From the NCBI GenBank assembly GCA_050184225.1, contig JBFXAN010000172.1, positions 1-13,672 on the forward strand: a stretch of DNA of 13,672 nucleotides, written 5' to 3'. Each line of letters opens with the position of its first letter. Position 1 is the stretch's first letter. This document shows positions 6,783 through 13,511 of the stretch, piece by piece. Under the pieces are notes generated by a model that saw nothing but the letters and a program-made list of their open reading frames with translations, was not told the origin of the DNA and did no database searches. The DNA is from JBFXAN01 sp050184225. GTDB taxonomy: Bacteria; Chloroflexota; Dehalococcoidia; CAUJGQ01. Made by a program: the position numbers and the translations under genes.

Positions 6783-8078
6783 TCACTGAACGGCGGCGGG
6801 CGCGCCGGTCGCCAGGGTCTCCAGGATGCGGTCGAGGATGCGGTGCGCGACCTCGCTCTTGCTCATCAGCGGCCATTCATCGGCTGTGCCATCGCGGTCG
6901 ATCAGCGTGACGCGGTTGGTGTCGACGCCGAAGCCGGCATCGGTGGCGCTGACGTCGTTGGCAACGATCAGGTCCAGACCCTTGCGCGTGATCTTCTCCC
7001 GCGCATAGGCGAGGAGGTCGCGCGTCTCGGCGGCGAAGCCGACACGAATGACGGGCAGCTCCGCCTGGAAGACCGATTGGAGGATGTCGGGCGTCTGCTC
7101 CAACTCCAGCGTCAGGCCGCCGTCCGCCTGTTTCTTGATCTTATGGTCTGCCGAATTCGTCGGCTGGAAGTCGGCCGGGGCGGCGGCCATGATCAGCACG
7201 TCGGCGTGGCGGCAGGCGGCGAGTACGGCGTCACGCATCTCGACGGTGCGCGTCACCGGTACACGGGTGACGCCGTAGGGTGTCTCGAGCGCGGCGGTGC
7301 CCGGCGTGGCGATCAGCGTGACGGCGGCGCCACGGTCGCGGGCGGCCTCGGCGATCGCGTAGCCCATCTTGCCGGAGGAGTGGTTGCTGATAAACCGCAC
7401 CGGGTCCAGTGGCTCCTGGGTGCCGCCCGCGCTGACGACGATCCGCCGACCGGCGAGGTCGCCGTCGCGGCCAAGCAGCGCCCGCAGTGCGCCCAGTACC
7501 ACCGGCGGTTCCTCCAACCGGCCCGGTCCGCTGTGGCCGCTCGCCAGCCGGCCGATCCCCGGACCGACAAAGGCGATGCCGCGCGCGCGGAGCGTCTCGA
7601 CGTTGGCGACGGTGGCGGGATTGGTCCACATCTGGTTGTCCATCGCCGGGGCGATCAGCACCGGCGCCTTCGTCGCGAGCACGGTCAGACTCACCATCTC
7701 CTCCGCCAGTCCGTGGGCGATCCGGGCGATCGTCGTCGCGCTGGCCGGGGCGACGAGGACGGCGTCCGCCCGCCGGGCGAGGGCAACGTGTGCCTCGGCC
7801 ACATCCGTCTCCGGATCGAACATCTCGACGTAGACCCGCCGGCCGGTGACGGAACGCAACGCCAGCGGTGTGACGAATGTGGTGGCGGCGGGCGTCATCA
7901 CCGTGTCCACCAGCGCCCCCGCCTGGGTCAGCTTGCTCGCGATGTCCACCGCCTTGTAGCAGGCGATCGAACCGCTGATGCCGAGGACGACGCGGCAGTC
8001 TGCAAGACCGCCGCGCGAGAGTCGGGAGTCGGGAGTCGGGAATCGGGGCGGTTCTGCGCGTCCGTTATCGGTGGTCAT
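6783..8078 (-). CDS. coaBC: Bifunctional phosphopantothenoylcysteine decarboxylase / phosphopantothenate-cysteine ligase
   Basis: 431 residues. It joins cysteine to 4'-phosphopantothenate and decarboxylates the product to 4'-phosphopantetheine, the middle of coenzyme A synthesis. Residues about 28-200 are the FMN-binding decarboxylase half: GISGSIACYK, the catalytic His in EAHVALA (H97), PAMDNQMW (147 is Asp where many have Asn), and LASGHSGPGR (180 is Ser where E. coli has the active Cys). Residues about 210-420 are the ligase half: SAGGTQEPLDPVRFISNHSSGKMG, AAAPADF, KIKK (313-316), GFAAET and LDLIVAND. The ATG at 8078 overlaps the coaX stop (ATGA), which implies translational coupling; a GGGAGGAGG lies about 10 bases upstream. 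Residues 11-20 are encoded by 7-bp repeats, and no in-frame ATG, GTG or TTG follows before the conserved core, so they must be translated. Confidence 0.95.
   Translation of the reverse strand: MTTDNGRAEPPRFPTPDSRLSRGGLADCRVVLGISGSIACYKAVDIASKLTQAGALVDTVMTPAATTFVTPLALRSVTGRRVYVEMFDPETDVAEAHVALARRADAVLVAPASATTIARIAHGLAEEMVSLTVLATKAPVLIAPAMDNQMWTNPATVANVETLRARGIAFVGPGIGRLASGHSGPGRLEEPPVVLGALRALLGRDGDLAGRRIVVSAGGTQEPLDPVRFISNHSSGKMGYAIAEAARDRGAAVTLIATPGTAALETPYGVTRVPVTRTVEMRDAVLAACRHADVLIMAAAPADFQPTNSADHKIKKQADGGLTLELEQTPDILQSVFQAELPVIRVGFAAETRDLLAYAREKITRKGLDLIVANDVSATDAGFGVDTNRVTLIDRDGTADEWPLMSKSEVAHRILDRILETLATGAPAAVQ
8021..8048. repeat. Four tandem 7-bp repeats inside the coaBC 5' end
   Basis: Three GTCGGGA units (8021-8041) and one ATCGGGG unit (8042-8048). 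They encode CoaBC residues 11-20 on the minus strand. The same word appears in the hairpin at 8911-8976. Since 7 is not a multiple of 3, gain or loss of one unit would shift the coaBC frame. Confidence 0.9.
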
Positions 8079-8890
8079 GAGGTTTCCGCCTCCTCCCGAC
8101 TGCCCATTGCCGACTGCCCACTGCCCCCATTCACCTCGTAGATGAACCGGAGGCCGTGCAGCGTCAGGTTCGGATCGACCAGATCGATCACATCGGTTTC
8201 GCGGGCGATCGTCTTCGCCCATCCTCCCGTGCCGATCACCCGGGCGGTGCCGCCCAGCTCGCGCTTGAAGCGGGCGACGATCCCCTCGACGAGGCCGACG
8301 TAGCCGAACATGATCCCCGACTGGAGGGCGTGGACCGTGTTTTTGCCGATCGCGGTCTGCGGTTTCTGCAACTCCACCCGGTAGAGCTTGCTCGCGCGGG
8401 CAAACAAGGTTTCGGCCGAGAGCCCGATGCCCGGTGCGATCGCGCCACCGAGGTAGTCACCATCCTGTGAAATCGCGTCGAACACGGTCGCCGTGCCGCA
8501 GTCCACGACCACCAGCGGCGCCGGACCGTAGAGCCGCAGCGCGGCGACGGCATCGATGATCCGGTCCACGCCGACATCGCGCGGTGTGTCGTAGAGGATG
8601 CGCACGCCCGTCCGCACGCCGGAGCCGACGACGAGCGTCGCCGTGTGGAAGTAGCGGCGGACCAGATCCTGAAACGTCTGTGTCAGCGACGGCACGGTGC
8701 TGCCGAGGACGCAGTCGGTCACGTCCTTGGGCGTCACGCCGGCGGTGCCGAGCAGGCCGAGCAGCAGGATCGCGTACTCGTCCGTCACCCGCTCGACATC
8801 GGTTCCCAGCCGAAAGGTGCCCCGCAGCGTCTCCCCCTCGAAGACGCCGACATGAACGTTTGTATTGCCGATATCAACCGCGAGAAGCAT
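8075..8890 (-). CDS. coaX: Type III pantothenate kinase
   Basis: 271 residues. It phosphorylates pantothenate with ATP, the first step of coenzyme A synthesis, and is not feedback-inhibited by CoA as type I is. The ASKHA-fold motifs are present: the phosphate loop DIGNTNVHVG (6-15), the substrate motif GVDR (107-110, D109 is the likely catalytic base), DCGTATVFD (130-138) and GGAIAPG (148-154). These enzymes need a monovalent cation. The start at 8890 is set by the conserved N-terminus MLLAVDIGNTN and GGAG 8 bases upstream; an in-frame ATG at 8986 would add only repeat-encoded residues. The conserved part ends near HGLRFIYEVN (residue 254). The last 17 residues come largely from a GGGCAGT-family repeat. 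The stop codon overlaps the coaBC start, so the two genes form one unit with adjacent pathway steps. Confidence 0.96.
   Translation of the reverse strand: MLLAVDIGNTNVHVGVFEGETLRGTFRLGTDVERVTDEYAILLLGLLGTAGVTPKDVTDCVLGSTVPSLTQTFQDLVRRYFHTATLVVGSGVRTGVRILYDTPRDVGVDRIIDAVAALRLYGPAPLVVVDCGTATVFDAISQDGDYLGGAIAPGIGLSAETLFARASKLYRVELQKPQTAIGKNTVHALQSGIMFGYVGLVEGIVARFKRELGGTARVIGTGGWAKTIARETDVIDLVDPNLTLHGLRFIYEVNGGSGQSAMGSREEAETS
8099..8127. repeat. GGGCAGT-family repeat in the coaX 3' end
   Basis: On the plus strand ACTGCCCATTGCC (8099-8111) is followed by GACTGCCCACTGCCCC. These are the same words as in the inverted pair at 6451-6572. On the minus strand this encodes the last part of CoaX (SGQSAMGS), beyond the conserved end of the family. 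Confidence 0.85.
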
Positions 8891-8910
8891 GGGTTTGCTC
8901 CGTTGATTGA

Positions 8911-8976
8911 GAGGAAGTCGGGAATCGGCAGTGGGGAAGTGACAAGACCACACGACTGCCGATTCCCGACTTCCTC
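8911..8976. repeat. 22-bp perfect inverted repeat upstream of coaX
   Basis: Arm 8911-8932 begins GAGGAAGTCGGGAATCGG and ends CAGT; arm 8955-8976 is its exact reverse complement, with a 22-base loop. It fills over half of the 124-bp space between the divergent coaX and the lipoprotein gene at 9015. The word GTCGGGAATCGG is shared with the tandem repeat in coaBC. On the minus strand it would lie in the coaX leader or promoter. Confidence 0.9.
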
Positions 8977-9014
8977 CAGTACGCATATGATGGTGCAGGA
9001 AGGGCGGCTGAGCA

Positions 9015-9605
9015 ATGTATCAGCATTCCGGTGGGGGATTCGTCGCGGTTCCGCGGGCGTTCTGGTTGCTGATCGTGGCCGTGCTGGTCGCCGGATGTGG
9101 GGCTGGCGCCGGCAATTCGGCCCTGGAACCGTCGGCGACACCGCCCGCCGTCGGCTGGAACGGGGAGGTCGATGACGCTCCGTATGTCGCTTACGAGCGG
9201 GTATCGTTCGAACGACTGCCGAAGGAGCGGCTCGAGCCGGCGGGGGAGGTGCGGCTGCCGCAGCAGGTACGGCGGATCAGCGCCTTCCGCCTGCGTGATG
9301 ACGACGAAACCACCGCGATCCGCTTCACCGATGATTCAGGCAAGGGCTGGCTCGCCTGGCAGCCCGCGATCGTCCTGAACGTGCGCCGGGAACTCGCTCG
9401 GCAGGCGGGCACGCAGCCGTCGCAGATCATTACCCTCGGTGTGTGGCGCGTCCTCTGGCCGGATGGTTGCCTGGGTGTTCCAGCCGCCGCAACGGCCTGC
9501 TCGGCGGAGCCGATGCCCGGATTCCGCGTGCGCGTCCGCACCCACGACACGACCGTCACCTACCACACGGACCTGCGCGACCGGATCGTTCGGGCACCGG
9601 GATGA
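9015..9605 (+). CDS. Predicted lipoprotein, 196 aa
   Basis: The start at 9015 is the only one possible, since a TGA lies in frame at 9009; GGAAGG is about 11 bases upstream. Residues 13-27 form a signal peptide with lipobox VAGC (C28), so it should be lipid-anchored outside the membrane. The body has no catalytic motif that I can name. The C-terminal part, residues about 137-195, reads ITLGVWRVLWPDGCLGVP, then C162, PGFRVRVRTHDTTVTYHTD. This W-P-D-x-x-L-G ... C ... P-G ... Y-H-T-D pattern is one I associate with a small beta module seen in many secreted or lipid-anchored proteins of Chloroflexota and other bacteria; the function is unknown. C152 and C162 might form a disulfide. It is divergent from coaX and convergent with the winged-helix gene. 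Confidence 0.82.
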   Translation: MYQHSGGGFVAVPRAFWLLIVAVLVAGCGAGAGNSALEPSATPPAVGWNGEVDDAPYVAYERVSFERLPKERLEPAGEVRLPQQVRRISAFRLRDDDETTAIRFTDDSGKGWLAWQPAIVLNVRRELARQAGTQPSQIITLGVWRVLWPDGCLGVPAAATACSAEPMPGFRVRVRTHDTTVTYHTDLRDRIVRAPG

Positions 9606-9639
9606 TCAGTTCCTGTTGCAGTGCGGTGGCCGGTCGGGG

Positions 9640-9981
9640 TCATCCAGCCGCTGCCAGGTGCTCGTCGCCGGTTCGGGCTGCACGGGCGGCCGGCGAACGG
9701 CCCCATGCTTCCGCCGGCCGCAGGTGGTATTCGGCGCCCTCGGAACCGTTGTGTTGCTCGACGATACCTTCACGGACCAACATCTCGATCGTGCGGCGGA
9801 GGATCGCTCGATTGACACTCGCGCCGCCATCCGCGATCGGAACGGTGGTGCGGTGGTCGTCCAGCACACCCTGGTCGGCGAGATGAGCGACGACCGCATA
9901 GCGGTGTGGGGTGGGACGAACGCCACGAGCGATGAGGAAGGTCATGATGTCGTCGGCGAGCGCCTGCCACGCGTTGATCAT
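9640..9981 (-). CDS. Fur-like winged-helix DNA-binding protein, truncated form
   Basis: 113 residues. ALADDIMTFLIARGVRPTPHRYAVVAHLADQG (8-38) resembles the start of Fur-family repressors (LRxTPQRxAVL). SVNRAILRRTIEMLVREGIVEQH (56-78) looks like the recognition helix and wing. The tail is short and low-complexity, with no C-terminal dimerisation/metal domain and no Cys at all, so it is not a normal metal sensor. It could instead belong to another winged-helix family. GAGGAG lies 11 bases upstream of the ATG at 9981. It follows the 229-residue gene by 51 bp on the same strand and may be co-transcribed with it. The stop is 34 bp from the convergent lipoprotein gene. Confidence 0.65.
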   Translation of the reverse strand: MINAWQALADDIMTFLIARGVRPTPHRYAVVAHLADQGVLDDHRTTVPIADGGASVNRAILRRTIEMLVREGIVEQHNGSEGAEYHLRPAEAWGRSPAARAARTGDEHLAAAG

Positions 9982-10032
9982 TCCGGGGGTTCTCCTCTGC
10001 GATCAGTGATCGGCGGCGGTCGATCGTGGAAT

Positions 10033-10722
10033 TCAGCCGGCGGCCGCCTGCTCCATCGCCTCGACGTGCGCCTGCCAGTAGTGATTGGTCTTGGCGAGCA
10101 CGGTGATCACGCTCTTGACCTCATTCTTGAGCTCGAAGTCAGGGGCAGCGGGCAGGAAGAGGCGTTCCTCCTCGCACCGCGCATCGACGTTCTCGAGGAT
10201 GATCGAGGCGCAGAGCCACGCCGCCATCTTGCGGGAGTGACAGGTGACGGCGATCCAGCCCGGTTCCGCTGGCTCTGCAAACAGGCCGGTCGTTTCCCAG
10301 ATGCCGCGGCGGATCTCGGCGATCATCTCGGCATCGCCCTCCGTCGCGGGTGGATGCTCCGGCGCGCGGAGGGCGCTGTCTTCGCCGCGGTGCGGCGGCC
10401 CGCCGTAGAGGGCGAGGTCACAGAAGTCGGTCCACATCGCCTCCCAGTCCGGCCGGCCGTCCTCACGCCAGACGAAGGGCGCGGCGCTCATCGGCAGCGC
10501 CGAAACGGGCGGGGGCGGCGCGAGTACCTCCAGCGAGGTGACGCCGCCGAGCTTTCCCAGCACGGAACCGATATCCTTGAGTCTGGTATCGGCGAGGATC
10601 GCGAGCTCGACCGGTTCGCCGGCGTAGCTCGCCAGTGATGCGGAGAAGTCGCGGCACCCCTGTTGGAGATCGGCGGGGAGGGAGTCGGCGGCGATGACAA
10701 AAAGGCGCTGACGTTGCGGCAT
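10033..10722 (-). CDS. Hypothetical protein, 229 aa
   Basis: I do not recognise this family. I chose the ATG at 10722 because AGGA lies 7 bases upstream and the N-terminus MPQRQRLFVIAADSLP begins a beta strand; an upstream in-frame ATG at 10782 has no such site. No signal peptide or membrane segment. The N-terminal 75 residues look like an alpha/beta unit. The middle has a Trp-rich motif (DWEAMWTDFCDLALYGGPPHRG), where a GGPPHRG turn stands out. The C-terminal part has ITVTCHS-like text (WIAVTCHSRKMAAWLCASI), then NVDARCEEERLFLPAAPDFELKNEVKSVITVLAKTNHYW. The conserved-looking C, H and R residues could be functional, but I cannot name a reaction. It is upstream of the winged-helix gene and divergent from fmdB, with a 16-bp inverted repeat between. 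Confidence 0.75.
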   Translation of the reverse strand: MPQRQRLFVIAADSLPADLQQGCRDFSASLASYAGEPVELAILADTRLKDIGSVLGKLGGVTSLEVLAPPPPVSALPMSAAPFVWREDGRPDWEAMWTDFCDLALYGGPPHRGEDSALRAPEHPPATEGDAEMIAEIRRGIWETTGLFAEPAEPGWIAVTCHSRKMAAWLCASIILENVDARCEEERLFLPAAPDFELKNEVKSVITVLAKTNHYWQAHVEAMEQAAAG

Positions 10723-10798
10723 TGATCCATCCTGGAAACAGTGTGCACCAGACCAGCGGCGGTTGGCGCGCGGCGGATTCATCTGAGATCATAGGTTA

Positions 10799-10814
10799 TT
10801 GCAATCAATTGCAA
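10799..10814. promoter_or_regulatory. Inverted repeat, candidate operator
   Basis: TTGCAATCAATTGCAA: 7-bp arms TTGCAAT and ATTGCAA around CA. It is AT-rich in a GC-rich setting and lies between the divergent 229-residue gene (start 10722) and the FmdB-type gene (start 10840), 25 bp before the latter. The size fits a dimeric repressor site. The nearby winged-helix protein (9981-9640) is a possible binder, which is only inference. Confidence 0.5.
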
Positions 10815-10839
10815 CTCACCAGCGGCGGAGGAGGAACGG

Positions 10840-11142
10840 ATGCCGCTCTACCCTTATCGATGCGATCATTGCGGCCTCGAGTTCGAGGTGTCCCGGCCGA
10901 TGAGCAAGGCGTCGGACCCGGCCAACTGCCCGATGGACGGTGAGCCGGGCGTCAGGATCTTTACCGCACCGGTGCGGCTGACCTCGCGCGGGCAGGATGC
11001 GCCGCCCGCACCGCCACCCCAGCAGCAGCCACAGCAGGCCGGCGCGGGCGGCTGGTCTCACTTCGGTCATAGTCACGGCTTCGGTTCGGGAGGACATTCG
11101 CACGGAGCGCCCCGCCGCCCCCCGCCGGCGGAGCAGAGTTGA
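10840..11142 (+). CDS. FmdB-type zinc ribbon protein with His-rich tail
   Basis: 100 residues. MPLYPYRCDHCGLEFEVSRPMSK is the standard FmdB/CxxC zinc-ribbon beginning. C8, C11 and C30 are present, but the fourth ligand position in CPMDG is D33 rather than Cys. Residues 52-69 are a Pro/Gln linker (PPAPPPQQQPQQ). The tail HFGHSHGFGSGGHSHG (74-89) has five His and could bind Zn, Ni or Cu. FmdB proteins were named from an amide-hydrolase operon and their role is still unclear; regulatory or metal-handling tasks are suggested. GGAGGAGGAA at 10826-10835 is a strong ribosome site. It lies 261 bp before ppk on the same strand, with a probable separate promoter for the latter. Confidence 0.9.
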   Translation: MPLYPYRCDHCGLEFEVSRPMSKASDPANCPMDGEPGVRIFTAPVRLTSRGQDAPPAPPPQQQPQQAGAGGWSHFGHSHGFGSGGHSHGAPRRPPPAEQS

Positions 11143-11162
11143 CCTGAGCGGTTCTGCGTCGA

Positions 11163-11187
11163 TGGTATAGTGACCCTCAGTGGGTCA
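11163..11187 (+). promoter_or_regulatory. Candidate ppk promoter with overlapping inverted repeat
   Basis: TGGTATAGT at 11163-11171 fits an extended -10 box (TG, one base, TATAGT). TTGACC at 11139-11144 is 21 bases upstream of it, too far for a standard -35. Immediately after, TGACCC (11171-11176) and GGGTCA (11182-11187) form a 6-bp inverted repeat around TCAGT, covering the expected start site, where a repressor would sit. The site is 217 bp or more from the ppk start, so a long leader is implied. Confidence 0.4.
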
Positions 11188-11207
11188 GTTCGTTTGGTTT
11201 GCGTGAG

Positions 11208-11228
11208 GGCGCGCTCCGCGAGCGCGCC
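11208..11228. other. GC hairpin in the ppk leader
   Basis: GGCGCGCTC (11208-11216) and GAGCGCGCC (11220-11228) pair perfectly over 9 bp with a CGC loop. No T tract follows. It lies in the untranslated leader between fmdB and ppk; it may slow transcription or cap the fmdB transcript. Confidence 0.55.
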
Positions 11229-11403
11229 ACCGGGCGGTCGGTGGGCGGGTTGCCCGCTGCTGTGACCGTGGCGTGAGGGAGGGTTAGCCGGCGATCGGCA
11301 TCGTCGGAGCCGGACGCTTGGGCCGCTGTCTGAGCGTCTTCCTCCGGTCCTGGGATGGCCGTCATTCCATGGTGCTTCCCGCCGCGGCCGAGGATTGATC
11401 GCG

Positions 11404-13500
11404 ATGGTCGAAACTGCCGAACCGATCGTACCTGAGGTTATGGCGCCGCCGAGCGGCCCGCGCTACTTCACACGCGAACTGTCGCTCTTGCAGTGGTGCG
11501 AGCGAACACTGGATCAGGCGCGCCCGGCCATGCACCCCCTGTTGGAGCGGGTGAAGTTCCTCGCCTTCTCTGACTTCAACCTGGATGAATTCCTCTCGAT
11601 CCACTTTGCCGATCTGCTCGGTAAGGCCGAGGAAGGAAGCCGCGAGCTGACGCCGGACGGCCTGACGCAAACGGAACAGATCCGGCGCGTCCGCGCCGCG
11701 CTGGCGGCCTTCATGGCCGAGCAGCGCCGTGTCTTTGACGAGGAGTTGGTCCCGGAACTGGCCGCGGGCGGGATCCATTTCCGCCGCTACGCCGACCTGA
11801 CCGCCGCGCCGCGGCGCCGCCTGCACGAACTGTTCATGAGCGACGTCTTTCCGGTCTGCACGCCGCTCGCGGTGGACTCGGCGCATCCCTTCCCCTTCAT
11901 CTCCAACATGAGCATCAACCTGGGCATCGTGCTCTGGGACGCGAAGGACGGCACATCGTTCGCGCGGATCAAAGTGCCAAACGTGCTGCCGCGATTGATG
12001 CCGACTCCCAACGGACGGACGTCCGATCGCGATATCGCCTTTGTCTGGTTGGAGGATGTGATCGCGAACAACCTCGACGCCTTTTTCCCCGGCGTCGAGG
12101 TGCGTGAAGTCTGTGTCTTTCGCATCGTTCGTGATGCGGATATCGAGTTGCGGCAGCTTGAGGCAGCCGACGACCTGCGCGAAGAGGTCCAGGCCGGTGT
12201 CCGCCGGCGGCGGTTCGGCGAGACGGTTTGCGTCCAGTTGGAAGCGCCGCTGCCAGAGGCGGTGGCGCAGCAACTGATCACCCGGCTCGATGTCTATCCC
12301 GAGGATGTGTACGTCACCGGCGGCCCGCTCGGTATGCGTGATCTGTTTCAACTGATCGATCTTGACCGGCCGGACCTCGAGGATCTGCCGTTGATCCCGC
12401 GTGTCCCCGCCCAGATCGCGGCGGCCACCGACCTTTTTGCGCTGATCCGCCAGCGCGACCTGTTGCTGCATCATCCCTACGAGTCGTTCAAGCCGGTCTA
12501 TGACTTCATCGAGCAGGCGGCGGCCGATCCGCAGGTGCTCGCCATCAAACAGACGCTGTATCGGGTCGGCCGGCAGTCGCCGATCGTCCAGTCGCTGCTG
12601 GACGCGGTCGATCGCGGTAAGCAGGTCGCGGTGGTGCTGGAACTACAGGCACGTGGCGATGAAGAGAACAACATCGAGTGGGCGGGCGCACTGGAGCGGG
12701 CCGGCGCTCACGTCAGCTACGGCGTGATCGGCCTGAAGACCCATGCCAAGGTGGCGCTGGTGATCCGGCGCGAGGCCGACGGCATTCGGCGTTATGTCCA
12801 CTTCGGCACCGGCAACTACAACAACAATCCCTACGCTGACCTCTCCTTGTTTACCTGCCGGCCCGAGCTCGGCGCGGACGCGACCGAGCTGTTCAATGTC
12901 CTCACCGGCCACAGTCACCAGGAGGAGTATGCCCGCTTACTGGTGGCGCCCGTCAGCGTCCGCGCCGGCATCACCGCCGCGATCAGCACCGAGGTTGAAC
13001 GTCACCAACGTGACGGCGGTGGACTGATCATCTTCAAGACGAACGCCCTGACCGACCTGGATATGGTCGATACGCTCTACCGCGCGTCACAGGCGGGTGT
13101 TCGCGTGGAGTTGCTCGTCCGCGGGATGTGCTGCGTTCGGCCGGGCGTCCCGGGGATGAGCGAGAACATCCGCGTGCGCAGCATCGCCGGCCGGTTTCTC
13201 GAACACAGCCGGGTCTATTACTTCCACAACGGTGGTGACGAGCGGGTCTTCATCGGCAGCGCCGACCTGATGCCGCGCAATCTCAACCGCCGTGTAGAGA
13301 CGCTGGTGCCGGTGCTCGATGCCGGCCTCCGCCGCGCCCTCAAAGAGAACCTGCTCGATGTCCAGCTTGCTGATACGGTCCGGGCGATCGAGCTGCATCC
13401 AGATGGCGCCTACCGCCCGATCCGCCCCGCCGACGGCGCCCGCCCGTTTGATTCGCAACTTGCCTGGGCCGCGGGGGGACTGAGTTTGATGCGGGGATAG
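11404..13500 (+). CDS. ppk1: Polyphosphate kinase 1
   Basis: 698 residues, full length. It reversibly transfers the gamma phosphate of ATP to long-chain polyphosphate. FTRELSLLQWCERTLDQA opens the N-terminal domain, with FNLDEF (N59) in the ATP-contact helix. The head domain spans about 120-325. The C1 domain has IKQTLYRVG and LELQARGDEENNIEWA (Arg and acidic Mg contacts) and GLKTHAKVALVIRRE, in which H447 matches the autophosphorylated His of E. coli PPK1. It continues VHFGTGNYN. The C2 domain has LEHSRVYYFHNGGDERVFIGSADLMPRN, with H601 as the second conserved His. GAGGA at 11390-11394, 9 bases upstream, supports ATG 11404; an in-frame TTG at 11395 is too close to that site. No ppx is adjacent. 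A repeat element follows the stop. Confidence 0.97.
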   Translation: MVETAEPIVPEVMAPPSGPRYFTRELSLLQWCERTLDQARPAMHPLLERVKFLAFSDFNLDEFLSIHFADLLGKAEEGSRELTPDGLTQTEQIRRVRAALAAFMAEQRRVFDEELVPELAAGGIHFRRYADLTAAPRRRLHELFMSDVFPVCTPLAVDSAHPFPFISNMSINLGIVLWDAKDGTSFARIKVPNVLPRLMPTPNGRTSDRDIAFVWLEDVIANNLDAFFPGVEVREVCVFRIVRDADIELRQLEAADDLREEVQAGVRRRRFGETVCVQLEAPLPEAVAQQLITRLDVYPEDVYVTGGPLGMRDLFQLIDLDRPDLEDLPLIPRVPAQIAAATDLFALIRQRDLLLHHPYESFKPVYDFIEQAAADPQVLAIKQTLYRVGRQSPIVQSLLDAVDRGKQVAVVLELQARGDEENNIEWAGALERAGAHVSYGVIGLKTHAKVALVIRREADGIRRYVHFGTGNYNNNPYADLSLFTCRPELGADATELFNVLTGHSHQEEYARLLVAPVSVRAGITAAISTEVERHQRDGGGLIIFKTNALTDLDMVDTLYRASQAGVRVELLVRGMCCVRPGVPGMSENIRVRSIAGRFLEHSRVYYFHNGGDERVFIGSADLMPRNLNRRVETLVPVLDAGLRRALKENLLDVQLADTVRAIELHPDGAYRPIRPADGARPFDSQLAWAAGGLSLMRG

Positions 13501-13511
13501 GCCGGGCGGCC

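Noticed and set aside
6172..6876. One 234-aa protein covering the RAM domain and spacer
   Set aside because: Its beginning overlaps coaBC and the middle is repeat-encoded; ATG 6426 has a strong ribosome site and gives a complete RAM protein.
6843..8141. 432-codon plus-strand frame opposite coaBC and coaX
   Set aside because: Antisense shadow of two well-supported enzymes; the translation is typical of GC-rich complementary frames.
6451..8976. CRISPR-like repeats in the CoA cluster
   Set aside because: The units are 7 bp, in tandem or inverted, without regular spacers and with no cas gene nearby.
8891..8986. Longer CoaX beginning at 8986
   Set aside because: The extra residues come from the 22-bp inverted repeat; the conserved family start is MLLAVDIGNTN.
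9439..10638. 399-codon plus-strand frame over the lipoprotein, winged-helix and 229-aa genes
   Set aside because: Starts inside the lipoprotein gene and shows no domain; the minus-strand genes have ribosome sites and sensible proteins.
11395..11403. TTG start for ppk
   Set aside because: Only one base from the GAGGA site; the ATG at 11404 is well placed.
11362..12474. 370-codon minus-strand frame opposite ppk
   Set aside because: Antisense of the conserved N-terminal half of PPK1.
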